Assembly: GCF_020009625.1 (NCBI RefSeq)
Contig: NZ_JAIHLP010000002.1
Coordinates: 3,720,001 to 3,784,000, forward strand
From: Leifsonia poae
GTDB lineage: Bacteria; Actinomycetota; Actinomycetes; Actinomycetales; Microbacteriaceae
Length of the DNA stretch: 64,000 bases
Direction of reading: 5' to 3'
Position 1 is the first letter of the stretch; each line of letters begins with the position of its first letter. This document shows, piece by piece, positions 8,044-16,936 of the stretch. The translations under genes were made by a program, and so were the position numbers. The notes under the pieces are model-generated. The model was not told the origin of the DNA and did no database searches. It saw nothing but the letters and a program-made list of their open reading frames with translations.

Positions 8044-8637
8044 TCAGGGGGTGGCGAGGCGGGTGAGGAAGTCTTCGAGCTGTGCGCGGAGCAGCGTCGG
8101 TGTCGAGCGCTGCGGGGCGATGAGGCTCATGATCGTGGAGCCGACGTTCATCAGCACGATCTCGTCGACCAATTGCTCGTCGGGCGTCGCGGTCACGATG
8201 TCGCCGGCGGCGCGGCCGTCGGCGATGTAGGTGGCGAGCCCCTCGCGCCAGGAGTCCAGGTGGGCGAGGTAGGCACTGTGCAGTTCTTCGTTGGAGACGG
8301 CGCGTTCCCAGAAGGTGAGCAGCACACGACCGGCCGTCACCGCATCCGGCTCGAGCGGCGCCGTTGCGAGGATGACCGCGCGCAGGGCTTCGAGCCCCTT
8401 CTTATCGCCGACGGCGGCAGCCACATGCTCGCCCATCATGCCGAGCGCACGCTCGTACGTTCCCTGGATGATCTCGTCTTTGCCGGGGAAGTAGTGTTTG
8501 AGGGCCCCGTTGGCGAAGCCTGCTTCCGTGGCGATCTCGCGCATCGTCGCCGCCTCGAGGCCGCCCTTGACGATCAGCCCCCAGGTCACGTCGATGATGT
8601 CGCTGCGGCGCTGATCGTGGTCGATCACCTTGGGCAT
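8044..8637 (-). CDS. TetR/AcrR family transcriptional regulator
   Basis: A 197-residue repressor. The N-terminal helix-turn-helix reads TMREIATEAGFANGALKHYF (about 29-48), typical of the family, followed by an all-helical ligand domain resembling the BetI-type C-terminal region. ATG 8637 is preceded by GGGGAAGAG. The palindrome TCTAC-AAGT-GTAGG lies 46 bases upstream, a position suited to autoregulation. The same palindrome lies in three other promoter regions of the island, so this protein is the natural candidate for local pathway repressor, released by a substrate or intermediate. The link to the sites is inferred. Confidence 0.9.
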   Translation of the reverse strand: MPKVIDHDQRRSDIIDVTWGLIVKGGLEAATMREIATEAGFANGALKHYFPGKDEIIQGTYERALGMMGEHVAAAVGDKKGLEALRAVILATAPLEPDAVTAGRVLLTFWERAVSNEELHSAYLAHLDSWREGLATYIADGRAAGDIVTATPDEQLVDEIVLMNVGSTIMSLIAPQRSTPTLLRAQLEDFLTRLATP

Positions 8638-8682
8638 CTCTTCCCCCTCGGCCGACGGCCGCCGACGGCGGCGCACAAGTCG

Positions 8683-8696
8683 TCTACAAGTGTAGG
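8683..8696. promoter_or_regulatory. TetR-type operator, copy 4 (autoregulatory position)
   Basis: TCTAC-AAGT-GTAGG, 9 of 10 arm positions of TCTAC-N4-GTAGA, 46 bases upstream of the TetR start and within the gap to the end of the amidohydrolase gene (8784). Confidence 0.6.
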
Positions 8697-8783
8697 GCAA
8701 CGTCGTCGGGTTGCCGTGGCCGGTGCTCTGCGACGCGCCGACCGTGAACACCGACCCTGAGAACGTCAGGAGCGAGGAACCGG

Positions 8784-10438
8784 CTAGGAGCGTTCGAAGA
8801 CCTTCCGCCCGGCGAACCAGGTCTGGTCGACCCGGATGCGCGCCAGCCCGTTCTCGGGGGTGGAGTACGGGTCGCGGTCGAGCACCACGAAGTCGGCGGA
8901 TTTGCCCGGCTCCAGCGACCCGGTCACCTCGCTGAGACCCATCGCGCGGGCGGCGTTGATCGTGAACACCTCGATCGCTTCGGCGAGGGTGATGGCCTGC
9001 TCCCGCCCGAGGGTTCCCGGGCGCAACCCCGACGGGTCTGCGCGGGTCACGAGCCCCTGAATACCCTCCCACGCGTTCGGTGTCTCGCTCACCGGCCAGT
9101 CCGATCCGCCGGCGACGAGGGCGCCGGAGTCGATCAGCGAGCGGTTCGGCTGCAGGCCGGCGACCTCTGCGGCGGGCCGCACAGTGCTGAGTGCGTCCGC
9201 GATCACACCCGGGAACCAGAGGAAAGGGGAGATATCGGCCGACACCCGAGCGCGGCGAAGCGGGGGAGGTCGCTCGGGTGGATGAACTGGCCGTGGGCGA
9301 TCTGGTAGAGCGGCTCTGCGTGTCCCTCGGTCCGCACTGTCTCGACGGCGTCGAGCACCATCCGCACGGCCGCGTCGCCGGAGCAGTGGATCTTGGCCGA
9401 GATACCGAGCCCGGCGGTGTGGCGCAGCCAGCCGAGGAGTTCTTCGGCCGGCATCGTCGTGGCGCCGTGGAAGTGGGCGCCGTGGGCCTCGGAGGGCAGA
9501 TACGGGTCGAGGAACGCGCCGCTGTGGGCGGGCGGGGTGCCGTCGAGGAAGATCTTGATGAAGTCAGGTCGGTGATGGTCGCTCCGCAGCTCGTCCCGGT
9601 GGGCGATCAGCTGGTCGCCGAGTTCGGTGTAGCCGAAGATCTGGTCGTTGACGGTCATGCTCGAGACGACCCAGGAGTGCAGCTCGCCGCGGTCGTCGAG
9701 CGCTCTGAGAGCGCGCATCGCATCGAGCGAGATCGCCGCATCCTGGAACGCAGTGATGCCGTAGCTGTGCGCGATCTCGATGCCCCGAGCGGATGCGGCC
9801 TGGTGCTGTTCCGGCGTGAGGCGCGTGGCCGGTTGGGCCACCGCCTCGACCAGCAGACCGGCCGCTTCGAGCAGCACGCCGCTGGGTTCGCCCGTGTCAG
9901 GGTCGCGCACGATCACCCCTGATTCCGGGTTTGGCGTGGCCGCGGTGATTCCCGCTTCCTCGAGTGCGCGGGAGCTGACCCAGCGGTTGTGGTGGCTGTC
10001 GTCGGTGAGGAGCACCGGCCGTCCGCCTGCCGCGGCGTCGAGCCCGTGGCGGGCCGAGGCGTGGCTGAGTTCGTCGAGCAGGCCGGTTCCCCAGCTGCTG
10101 CCGACAATCCATTCGTTCGGCCCTCTGCCGGCGGCGGCGACGCGGACGGCCTCGAGGATCTCGGCCGTGCCGGCTCCGCTCGAGAAGGTCAGCTCGAAAA
10201 GGTCGGCCTTGCCGGCGTGCGCGTGGTGGTTGTGCACATCGACGAAGCCGGGGAGCACGGATGCGCCGCCCAGGTCGAGCACGGTCGTCGCCGGCCCCCG
10301 GTGGTGTTCGAGCTCGGCGGCCGATCCGAGGGCGAGGATGCGTCCCTCGCGCACCGCCAGAGCGTCCTGCACCGAGCGGGTCGGGTCGATCGGGCGGATC
10401 CGTGCGTTCGTCAACAGCAGGTCGGCGAACTCGACCAT
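8784..10438 (-). pseudogene. amidohydrolase family 3 protein, apparent -1 frameshift
   Basis: Together the two frames encode about 550 residues, the normal size of YtcJ/NfdA-type amidohydrolases. Frame one (10438 to about 9248) holds VDVHNHHAHAG for the first metals, the KIFLDGT strand and IHCSGDAAV. Frame two (from about 9245) continues SADISPFLWFPG, SGGSDWPVSETPN-like metal and substrate residues, and the closing GSLEPGKSADFVVLD. They join if a run of three C at 9245-9247 (plus-strand view) had one more base. ATG 10438 overlaps the MoaF-like stop as TGATG, so translation is coupled. Probably hydrolyses an amide to an amine for the amine oxidase two genes upstream. Confidence 0.85.
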
Positions 10439-11283
10439 CAGACGGCGGGGTCGTACGGGTCGGGGTGCACTGTGGTGCTGATCAGGCGGCCGTAGGCGCC
10501 GAAGGTGAAGTGGGTGGGAACGGTCCCGGTCTCGTCGAGACCGAACAGCGCACCGTGCGAGCGGATGGAGCGCACATTGCGGTGGTCGGCGATCGTCACC
10601 GAGGCGCAGGGGATGACCTTCTCGCGCCAGGCGAAGAGGTAGATGCCGGGGCGGATCTCCCATACCGAGTTCTCGTCCGTGTCGGCGAGGCCTTTCTCGG
10701 GGCCGGCGAGGCACTGCCAGGTGTACCACTGCGGGCTGAGGTAGATGTGCTCGTAGGCGTGCACCGGGCTGTAGACCCACATGACGCGTCGGCCGATGAG
10801 CGCCCTGGTCCGGGCGGGCTCGACGCCGGTCGTCTCGATCCCTTCGATGCGCGAGGGGACGAACAGCTGGCGCACGGCGGTCGTGCCGGGCAGCAGGTCG
10901 CCGATGGCCTGCACGACCGAGAGTGCCCGTCCGGCGGTGAGGTCGAGCACGACGGTCACGGCCTCGACGGGGTTGCTCTCGTGGTGGAACTGCACGAAGT
11001 AGAGCCCGGTGTCGACGAGGAATGCTTCGTAGTCGTCGGCGCCCGCGGAGGCGGGAAGCGGATCCGTGGCACCCGGCTGGTACGACCACTCGACGCGGCT
11101 CTCGGCGAAGGTGTGCGCGATCCGGGTGCCGCGCTCGTCGACGAGGGTGACCGTGCGGCCGGTCAGGTCGCTGCTGTGCGGCGCCTTGTTGGCGTCGAAG
11201 CCCGGTGCCAGGCCGTCGAGCGGCAGCCAGGTCGAAGTGTCAGAGAGGGTGGGTGCGGCGTACTCGCCGGTGTTGGCGGTCAT
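10438..11283 (-). CDS. moaF: MoaF family protein (monoamine regulon type)
   Basis: A 281-residue protein resembling the MoaF family, named from the Klebsiella monoamine (moa/tyn) operon and not a molybdenum-cofactor enzyme despite the name. It appears to contain two related halves: an N-terminal part with TGRTVTLVDERGTRIAHTF and VEWSY, and a C-terminal part with IGRRVMWVYSPVHAYEHIYL and IYLFAWREKVIP, a pattern expected for lipocalin-like beta barrels. ATG 11283 follows CGGAGAACC. It sits between the copper amine oxidase and the amidohydrolase, its stop overlapping the latter's start. The pairing with tynA is the strongest evidence for its role in amine catabolism; the biochemical role is unknown. 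Confidence 0.85.
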   Translation of the reverse strand: MTANTGEYAAPTLSDTSTWLPLDGLAPGFDANKAPHSSDLTGRTVTLVDERGTRIAHTFAESRVEWSYQPGATDPLPASAGADDYEAFLVDTGLYFVQFHHESNPVEAVTVVLDLTAGRALSVVQAIGDLLPGTTAVRQLFVPSRIEGIETTGVEPARTRALIGRRVMWVYSPVHAYEHIYLSPQWYTWQCLAGPEKGLADTDENSVWEIRPGIYLFAWREKVIPCASVTIADHRNVRSIRSHGALFGLDETGTVPTHFTFGAYGRLISTTVHPDPYDPAV

Positions 11284-11316
11284 GGTTCTCCGTTCGGGGT
11301 GCTGGTCTCGCGGCGG

Positions 11317-13302
11317 TCAGTGGGTGCAGGTGCAGGCGTCGTCGGCGCCGCCGCAGCAGGCGGAGGCGGCGGCGCCGTCCGGCAGGTCGAGCGCCGGGTT
11401 GCGGTCGAGGAACCCGTATGGCTTGAACAGGAAGCCGGAGTAGTCGACCGGCATGATCGGCCAGTCCTCCGGTCGCGGGATGTGGGTCGGGCCGAACACG
11501 TGCCACAGCACGATGTCGGTCTCGTCGAGCGAGCGGTCCGCGGCGGTCCACGCCGGGATGCCTGCACCGCCGGCGTGCGCATTCGGGTAGTCGCCGGCGG
11601 GGAACCGTTCGGCGGGGTCGAACGCGGTCGCCCACAGGTGCTTGGTGGCGAAAGTGGCACGCCCGAACACGGTCGACTCGGGCTGCGCCATGAGCGTCGC
11701 GCTCGGCTGCGGCACCAGGTGGAACGCGGTAGGTTTGCCCACCGCGTTGCGTCGGTCGGCGCTGGTGACCTCCCACACCCGGGCCTTCGTCGCATCCGCG
11801 AGCCGCCCGGTCTCGGATTCGCGGCGCAGCGGGGTGGTCTGCCAGGTGAAGGCGTTTCCGTGCGGATTGTCCTCGCCGATCGGGATGCCGACGACGTCGA
11901 CTTCCGCCAGCGAGTTGCGTTCGCCGTCGATCGCCACGTCGAGGCGTGCGCAGAACAGATGCTGGTGCACGGGGGCGAACAGTCCGGGGGCGATCTCGGT
12001 GGCGTGCGGGTCGATCGACCCGGGGGCGCCCGCGCCGGCGAAGACGATGCCGGTGGCTTTCGCCTCGACCTGGATCGTGCCGTCCAGGTAGAAGTACCAG
12101 AAGAATCCGTAGTCGTAGTTGCCGATGGTGGAGAAGTACGACACGACGAGGCGGCGGGAGCGGCGCACTTCCGCTTTGCCGTTCAGATCGGTGTGCTTCC
12201 AGAGGATCCCGTAGTCCTCCTCGTGCATGCACACGACCTGCGGGATGGTCACCGGGTTGCCGTGGTCGTCGGCGACGACCCCGTCGAAGTAGTGGATGAC
12301 GCCCAGGCAGTCGCAGCCGAGGGTGAGACTGTTCGCGTTCTTGCCGAGCAGGTATTCACCGGCGTCGAAGTAGCTGATCCAGAACCGGGTCGGCGTCGTG
12401 TCGCCGTAGGGCACCACCATCTCGGGCACGGAGGCGCGGGCGAGCACCGATCGGTCCTCGTCGCCGTCGCGGAACGTCACCTGGTTCAGCACCAGCCCTT
12501 CGCGGGCATTGAACCCGACGCGGAACTTCCAGTTCTCCCACTCCACGGCCTGCCCGTCGACGCGGAAGCTCGGGCCTTCGGGTTGGGTGATCTCGATCGG
12601 TTTGAGGCTCGTGCGGGCCGGGCCGACGGTGGCCGCGTCGTAGTTGCCGTCGAGGGCGGGAACCGGGGTGTCGCCCTCGTCTTCGACCCGGATGACCTCG
12701 GCGCGGGTGAGGTCGATGTGAACGATGAGACCTTCGACCGGATGCGACCAGGGCGAGTCGTCCGGGCTCGACCGCAGAAAGGTGAGCGATCGGATGACCC
12801 GGCGGCCCACCTCGTCGGCCCGGTTGAAGTGTCCGGGCGCGAGCGGCGCGCAGAAGGCGAGCTCAGCGCGGTCGGCGAGGCCGCGGCGTTCCATCGCGGC
12901 CCGCCACTGCGGCGAGGCTTTCGCGATCTGCTCGGCCTGCTGGTACTCCTCGAGCAGGTACTGGGGTTGCCCGTACGGCGCCGTGCCGGTTGCGAGCTCG
13001 GTCGTGCCGACCACCGCATCCGAGGTCACCGAGACCACCACTTCGGCGCAGACCCCCGTCGCGGTATCGAGCACCACGAACAGGATGCATCGCTCGATCG
13101 CGTCGCCCGGCCGGAACGCCGTGACGGCCTCCTTGGTCGGTTCCACCGGCAGCACCGACGGAAACCGGGTCGTCGCCGTGACGTACCCGGCACCCTGCAG
13201 GATGCGGCGCCCGCGGGCGATCTCGTCAGCCGTGAGGGCGTCGAGGGGGTGGGTGACGCTGGTCGGCGCGGTCACCGTGCTGGTGTGGTGGTGCTCAGAC
13301 AT
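11317..13302 (-). CDS. tynA: primary-amine oxidase (copper/TPQ)
   Basis: A 661-residue copper amine oxidase: primary amine + O2 + H2O to aldehyde, H2O2 and NH3. Tyr396 in STIGNYDYG is the precursor of topaquinone. Asp313 (YFDAGEY) is the catalytic base. His446 and His448 (VHQHLF) and His607 (THIPRPEDWPIMP) are the copper ligands. Each position is offset 14-15 residues from the Arthrobacter globiformis phenylethylamine oxidase numbering. ATG 13302 is preferred because GAGAAAG lies six bases upstream. The tail is unusual: after residue 648 it has ACCGG-x4-CTCTH, four Cys and a final His. It lies between the permease (13408-14889) and the MoaF-like gene. Confidence 0.95.
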   Translation of the reverse strand: MSEHHHTSTVTAPTSVTHPLDALTADEIARGRRILQGAGYVTATTRFPSVLPVEPTKEAVTAFRPGDAIERCILFVVLDTATGVCAEVVVSVTSDAVVGTTELATGTAPYGQPQYLLEEYQQAEQIAKASPQWRAAMERRGLADRAELAFCAPLAPGHFNRADEVGRRVIRSLTFLRSSPDDSPWSHPVEGLIVHIDLTRAEVIRVEDEGDTPVPALDGNYDAATVGPARTSLKPIEITQPEGPSFRVDGQAVEWENWKFRVGFNAREGLVLNQVTFRDGDEDRSVLARASVPEMVVPYGDTTPTRFWISYFDAGEYLLGKNANSLTLGCDCLGVIHYFDGVVADDHGNPVTIPQVVCMHEEDYGILWKHTDLNGKAEVRRSRRLVVSYFSTIGNYDYGFFWYFYLDGTIQVEAKATGIVFAGAGAPGSIDPHATEIAPGLFAPVHQHLFCARLDVAIDGERNSLAEVDVVGIPIGEDNPHGNAFTWQTTPLRRESETGRLADATKARVWEVTSADRRNAVGKPTAFHLVPQPSATLMAQPESTVFGRATFATKHLWATAFDPAERFPAGDYPNAHAGGAGIPAWTAADRSLDETDIVLWHVFGPTHIPRPEDWPIMPVDYSGFLFKPYGFLDRNPALDLPDGAAASACCGGADDACTCTH

Positions 13303-13407
13303 GAACATCTTTCTCGTGGTGGTCTGTTCAGTATCCCGGTGCCGTCGGCGGGGCACTTGTCTGGCAGCGAGCAGGTGTTGACCGGAAGCGAAGTGTCCGG
13401 TCGATGC

Positions 13408-14889
13408 CTACCCGAGGGTTTTGACGTGGCTGTCTTCTTCGCCGGCGGTCGGGGCGTCGAAGCTCTCCAGGTCGTGGTCGAGGCCGGCATAGACCGCTGG
13501 CTTGCGCTTGCGCAGGTAGGCGCCGTATCCGACGCCGCCGACCAGGGCGACGACGAGCAGCAGCGGGAGCAGGTTGACCGCCAACGCGTCCGAGCCGGCC
13601 ACGATGTTGAAGTTGAAGATCGCCAGGATCACGATCGAGAGCAGCCCGACGAATCCGATGCCCGGCGCGACGAAGGTGCTCCACCAACGCGGGTCGTTCG
13701 CCCGGCGGAAGTGCACGATGATCGAGATCGCCGCCAGCGCCTGCAGCACGAGGATGCACAGGGTGCCGAAGCCGATCATGCTCGGCACGAGCGACGAGAT
13801 CGGGTCGAGCCCGGAGAGGGCGAACAGCCCGGCGACGACGGCGGCGAACACGGCCTGCACGATGCCTGCGACCTGCGGTGCGCCGTTGGCCCGGGTCTTG
13901 GCGAGGGCGCGGGGGAGCACGCCGGCGCGCCCGAGCGAGAAGAGGTAGCGGGTGGCGGAGTTGTGGAAGGCGAGCATCGCGGCGAACAGGCTCACCAGCA
14001 ACAGGATCATCATGATGTCGGTCATCGCCGTGCCGAGGTACTTCTGCGAGAGGCTGAACACCAGGTCGCCGTTGGCCAGGTGCTCGGTCGCCACCTTCTG
14101 GGCCTGCTCGACTCCCGTGGCGCTGACGACCGCCCAGGTGGTGAACCCGAGGATGAAGGCGATGCTGCAGATCGCCACATACGTGGCCCGCGGAATGGTG
14201 CGCAGCGGGGTCCGCGCCTCCTCGCTGAACAGTGCGGTCGCTTCGAAACCGAGGAAGCCGGTGGCGGCCAGCAGGAGCCCGATCGGCAGCGAGCCCGAGA
14301 ACAGCGCCTGCAGGCTGAACGCCTCGATGCGGAAGCCGGTCTGGAACAGCACCGAGAAGTCGAACACCAGCAGGATGAGCGTCTCCAGCACCAGCGAGAC
14401 GCCGAGGATCTTCGAGCTGAAGTCCACCCCCTGCCGGGCGAGGATGAACGACACGATGATCGACAGCAGACCCCACACGTACCAGTGCAGGTTGAAGCCG
14501 GTGAGGTCGGCGATCACTGTCTGCATGAAGAAGCCGCTGGTGCCGATCGTGCCGACGACGAAGAAGTTGTAGCCGATCGTGGCGATGAAGCCGGCGACCA
14601 GGCCACCGGTGCGGCCGAGGCCTTTCACGACGAACGCGTAGAAGCCGCCGGCGTTCACCAGCTGCTTTGACATCTGCGCGTAGCCGACCGCGAACAACAG
14701 CAGGATGATCGCGACGATCAGGAACGACATCGGGGTGCCGCCGCCGTTGCCGAGTGCGATCGCCAGGGAGGCGACGACGACGACACCGGTCAGCGGTGCG
14801 ACGGCGGCGAGAACGAGGAACACGATCCCGGCGACGCCGAGCGCGTTCTTGCGCAGCTGTCCTGCGGTGGGGGGAGTGGCTTGCGACAC
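13408..14889 (-). CDS. APC family amino-acid/amine permease
   Basis: A 493-residue integral membrane transporter with about 12 hydrophobic segments, opening with a long TM at residues 19-45 and continuing with the APC-type NAGGFYAFVVKGLGR after TM2. GTG 14889 has AAGGAG upstream. It ends 105 bases before the amine oxidase start on the same strand, so it is the obvious importer for the amine or amino acid handled by that operon. It is divergent from the two SDR genes starting at 15079. The 190-base divergent region holds a short repeat GATCGGACAGTCGGATT that could be an activator site, but this is weak. Confidence 0.9.
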   Translation of the reverse strand: MSQATPPTAGQLRKNALGVAGIVFLVLAAVAPLTGVVVVASLAIALGNGGGTPMSFLIVAIILLLFAVGYAQMSKQLVNAGGFYAFVVKGLGRTGGLVAGFIATIGYNFFVVGTIGTSGFFMQTVIADLTGFNLHWYVWGLLSIIVSFILARQGVDFSSKILGVSLVLETLILLVFDFSVLFQTGFRIEAFSLQALFSGSLPIGLLLAATGFLGFEATALFSEEARTPLRTIPRATYVAICSIAFILGFTTWAVVSATGVEQAQKVATEHLANGDLVFSLSQKYLGTAMTDIMMILLLVSLFAAMLAFHNSATRYLFSLGRAGVLPRALAKTRANGAPQVAGIVQAVFAAVVAGLFALSGLDPISSLVPSMIGFGTLCILVLQALAAISIIVHFRRANDPRWWSTFVAPGIGFVGLLSIVILAIFNFNIVAGSDALAVNLLPLLLVVALVGGVGYGAYLRKRKPAVYAGLDHDLESFDAPTAGEEDSHVKTLG

Positions 14890-15078
14890 ATCAGCTCCTT
14901 TGCTGGGCTGGTCACGATCGGACAGTCGGATTCGACCTTTGACGGAAGTCTGCTTGCTCCCGAGGTGCCTGGCCTTGCCGATCTCAGCACGGGACTTGGC
15001 CGCGAGCGCAGAGACGTTCCGCGGCGCCGTCGCGGGAGGGCAGGATTGCCTCACCCGTTTCCCCCAGAGAGGTCGTTC

Positions 15079-15834
15079 ATGGAGCTGAGGCTCAGCACCG
15101 CTGTCGCCGTCGTCACCGGCGCGGCTTCCGGCATCGGCCGCGCCTGCGCCCGGGCTCTGATCGGCGAGGGTGCGCGGGTGGGGTTGATCGACCGGGACGA
15201 GGCCGCCGGCTCCGCGCTCGCCGAAGAACTGGGCCCGGACGCCCTCTTCGTCGCCGCCGACGTCACCGACGAGGGCGGGATGCGCTCCGCCGTCGACACC
15301 ATCGCCCGCCGGTTCGACGGTCTCGACATCGTCGTGGGCTGCGCCGGCATCTCGGGGCCGTTCGGGCGACCGGTGGACGAGATCGCCCTCGCCGATTGGA
15401 ACGCCGTCCTCGCGGTCAATGTCACCGGGCCGTTTCTGATCGTCAAGCACGCCCTGCGGCATCTGCGCCGGTCGTCGATGCCGGCGGTCGTGCTGCTCGC
15501 CTCCGACTCGAGCTTCGTCGCGGCACCGGGCATGGTGCCCTACAACGCCTCGAAGGGCGCCGTGCTGCAGCTCACCCGGGCACTCTCGGTCGACCTCGCC
15601 ATCGACGGTGTGCGGGTCAACTGCGTCTGCCCGTCGGTCGTCGACACCCCGATGGCGCGAGCCGATCTCGGCATCGGGCCCAACGGTTTCGCGGCGGCCG
15701 ACTTCCCGGTGCAGACGCCGGATGAGGTCGCCCGGCACGTGCTGTATCTCGCTTCGCCCGCATCCCGCCCGGTCAACGGCCAGGCGCTCGTCTCTGACTT
15801 CGGGTATCTCGCCCGGTCGTCCTTCCCCGCCTGA
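15079..15834 (+). CDS. SDR family oxidoreductase
   Basis: A 251-residue classical short-chain dehydrogenase. TGAASGIG (14-21) is the cofactor loop and LIDRDE near residue 38 suggests NAD preference (Asp after strand 2). CAG replaces the usual NAG. The catalytic Ser is in LLASDSS, and YNASK supplies Tyr and Lys. ATG 15079 follows AGAGAGG. It is first in a two-gene run with the SDR 23 bases downstream. In monoamine operons an SDR (MoaE) accompanies MoaF and the amine oxidase, so dehydrogenation of a hydroxylated amine or its product is plausible but unproven. Confidence 0.88.
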   Translation: MELRLSTAVAVVTGAASGIGRACARALIGEGARVGLIDRDEAAGSALAEELGPDALFVAADVTDEGGMRSAVDTIARRFDGLDIVVGCAGISGPFGRPVDEIALADWNAVLAVNVTGPFLIVKHALRHLRRSSMPAVVLLASDSSFVAAPGMVPYNASKGAVLQLTRALSVDLAIDGVRVNCVCPSVVDTPMARADLGIGPNGFAAADFPVQTPDEVARHVLYLASPASRPVNGQALVSDFGYLARSSFPA

Positions 15835-15857
15835 CCCCCACCCAGAAAGCAGGTCCC

Positions 15858-16658
15858 GTGTCCGTCACCGGAGCATCCGTCGCAGGCAAAGTCGTCGTCA
15901 TCACCGGGGGAGGCACCGGCATCGGTGCCGCCACCGCCCGCCGGTACGCCGCGGAGGGCGCACGCGTCGTCCTCGTCGGCCGCCGTGCGGCGCCGATCGA
16001 GGCGGTGGCCGCCGAGACCCGCGGTCTGGCGATCGTGGCCGACGCGAGCGTGCGTACGGACGCCGAGGCGGCCGTCCGACGCGTCGTCACCGAGCTCGGA
16101 CGCATCGACGTCGTGGTCGCCAACGCCGGTGGACACGGCCTCGCGACGGTGCTCGACACCGACGACGACGCGTGGGAGCTCGCGTTTCGTACGAACGTCA
16201 CGACGGCGTTCGTGCTGGCCCGGGCGGCCCTGCCCCAGTTGATCGAATCCCACGGCCAGATCGTCGTCGTGTCGTCGCTCGCCGGCCTGTTCGCCGGCCC
16301 GGGCGTGGCCGGATACACGGTGGGCAAGCACGCGCTCATCGGCCTCACCCGCACCCTGGCCCGCGACTACGGTCGCTTCGGCGTGCGGGTCAACGCGGTC
16401 TGCCCCGGCTGGGTGCAGACTCCGATGGCGGACGAGGAGATGGACGAGTTCGCGCGCAGCGCCGGCCTCGACAGTCGCGAACGCGGCTACGAGATCGTCA
16501 CCGCCGATGTGCCACTCGGCCGCCCGGCACAGCCCGAAGAGATCGCCGCCGTCATCCGCTTCCTCGGTTCGAATGAGTCGTCGTACATCACCGGTGCCAC
16601 CATCGTCGCCGACGGAGGCGCGCACATCGTCGATGTGCCCACCATCCCGCTCGCCTGA
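15858..16658 (+). CDS. SDR family oxidoreductase
   Basis: A 266-residue short-chain dehydrogenase with TGGGTGIG (16-23) as the cofactor loop, VGRR after strand 2 (NADP-type), NAGG, Ser in VVSSLAG and YTVGK for Tyr/Lys. GTG 15858 is preceded by AGAAAGCAGG. It is second in the two-gene run after the SDR at 15079. Its last codons abut the remains of an ABC-ATPase gene on the other strand. Function beyond NAD(P)-dependent oxidoreduction cannot be read. Confidence 0.88.
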   Translation: MSVTGASVAGKVVVITGGGTGIGAATARRYAAEGARVVLVGRRAAPIEAVAAETRGLAIVADASVRTDAEAAVRRVVTELGRIDVVVANAGGHGLATVLDTDDDAWELAFRTNVTTAFVLARAALPQLIESHGQIVVVSSLAGLFAGPGVAGYTVGKHALIGLTRTLARDYGRFGVRVNAVCPGWVQTPMADEEMDEFARSAGLDSRERGYEIVTADVPLGRPAQPEEIAAVIRFLGSNESSYITGATIVADGGAHIVDVPTIPLA

Positions 16659-16659
16659 G

Positions 16660-16848
16660 GCTGATCGTTCCGCTGCTCGGCGCGACGATGCCCGACACCG
16701 ACTCCAGCCGACTCATCTTGCCGGCGCCGTTCGGGCCTACGAGGGCGGTGATCCGCCCCGGTTCGACGCGGAGGCTGACGTCGCTGATCACCGGGCCCGC
16801 CCCCCGGCTCACCGTGACCTCTTCGAGGACGAGCGCGCTGACAGCATC
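16660..16848 (-). pseudogene. remnant of a Liv-type ABC transporter ATPase (N-terminal ~60 residues)
   Basis: The minus frame from about 16848 reads LVLEEVTVSRGAGPVISDVS, then LRVEPGRITALVGPNGAGK, then a run like LESVSGIVAPSSGTISL. This is the start of a branched-chain amino-acid type ATPase (LivF/LivG). Walker A is damaged: the residues after GPNGAGK are M-S in place of S/T-T/S. There is no in-frame start upstream (a TGA lies nine codons or fewer above), and the similarity stops exactly at the 3' end of the SDR gene. It is a decayed relic of a former transporter neighbour. Confidence 0.7.
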
Positions 16849-16936
16849 TCCGTTTCACCCATATGGGCCCTTATGACGGCCGGATCGGCGCACGGCCTCG
16901 CCGTCACCGACACCCGACGGGGGTTGGGCCTGAGGA

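Noticed and set aside
10438..11283. Molybdenum cofactor biosynthesis gene
   Set aside because: The MoaF name comes from the monoamine regulon. No other cofactor-synthesis genes are nearby and the neighbour is a copper amine oxidase.
10261..14670. A 1469-codon open frame on the + strand
   Set aside because: It lies antisense to the MoaF, amine oxidase and permease genes, which have full family motifs. Its sequence is low-complexity Arg/Gly/Glu/His-rich with no domain, as expected for a shadow frame in high-GC DNA.
16588..16812. A functional small ABC ATPase gene
   Set aside because: Only the first part of the domain is present, Walker A is altered and the Q-loop, signature and Walker B are missing.
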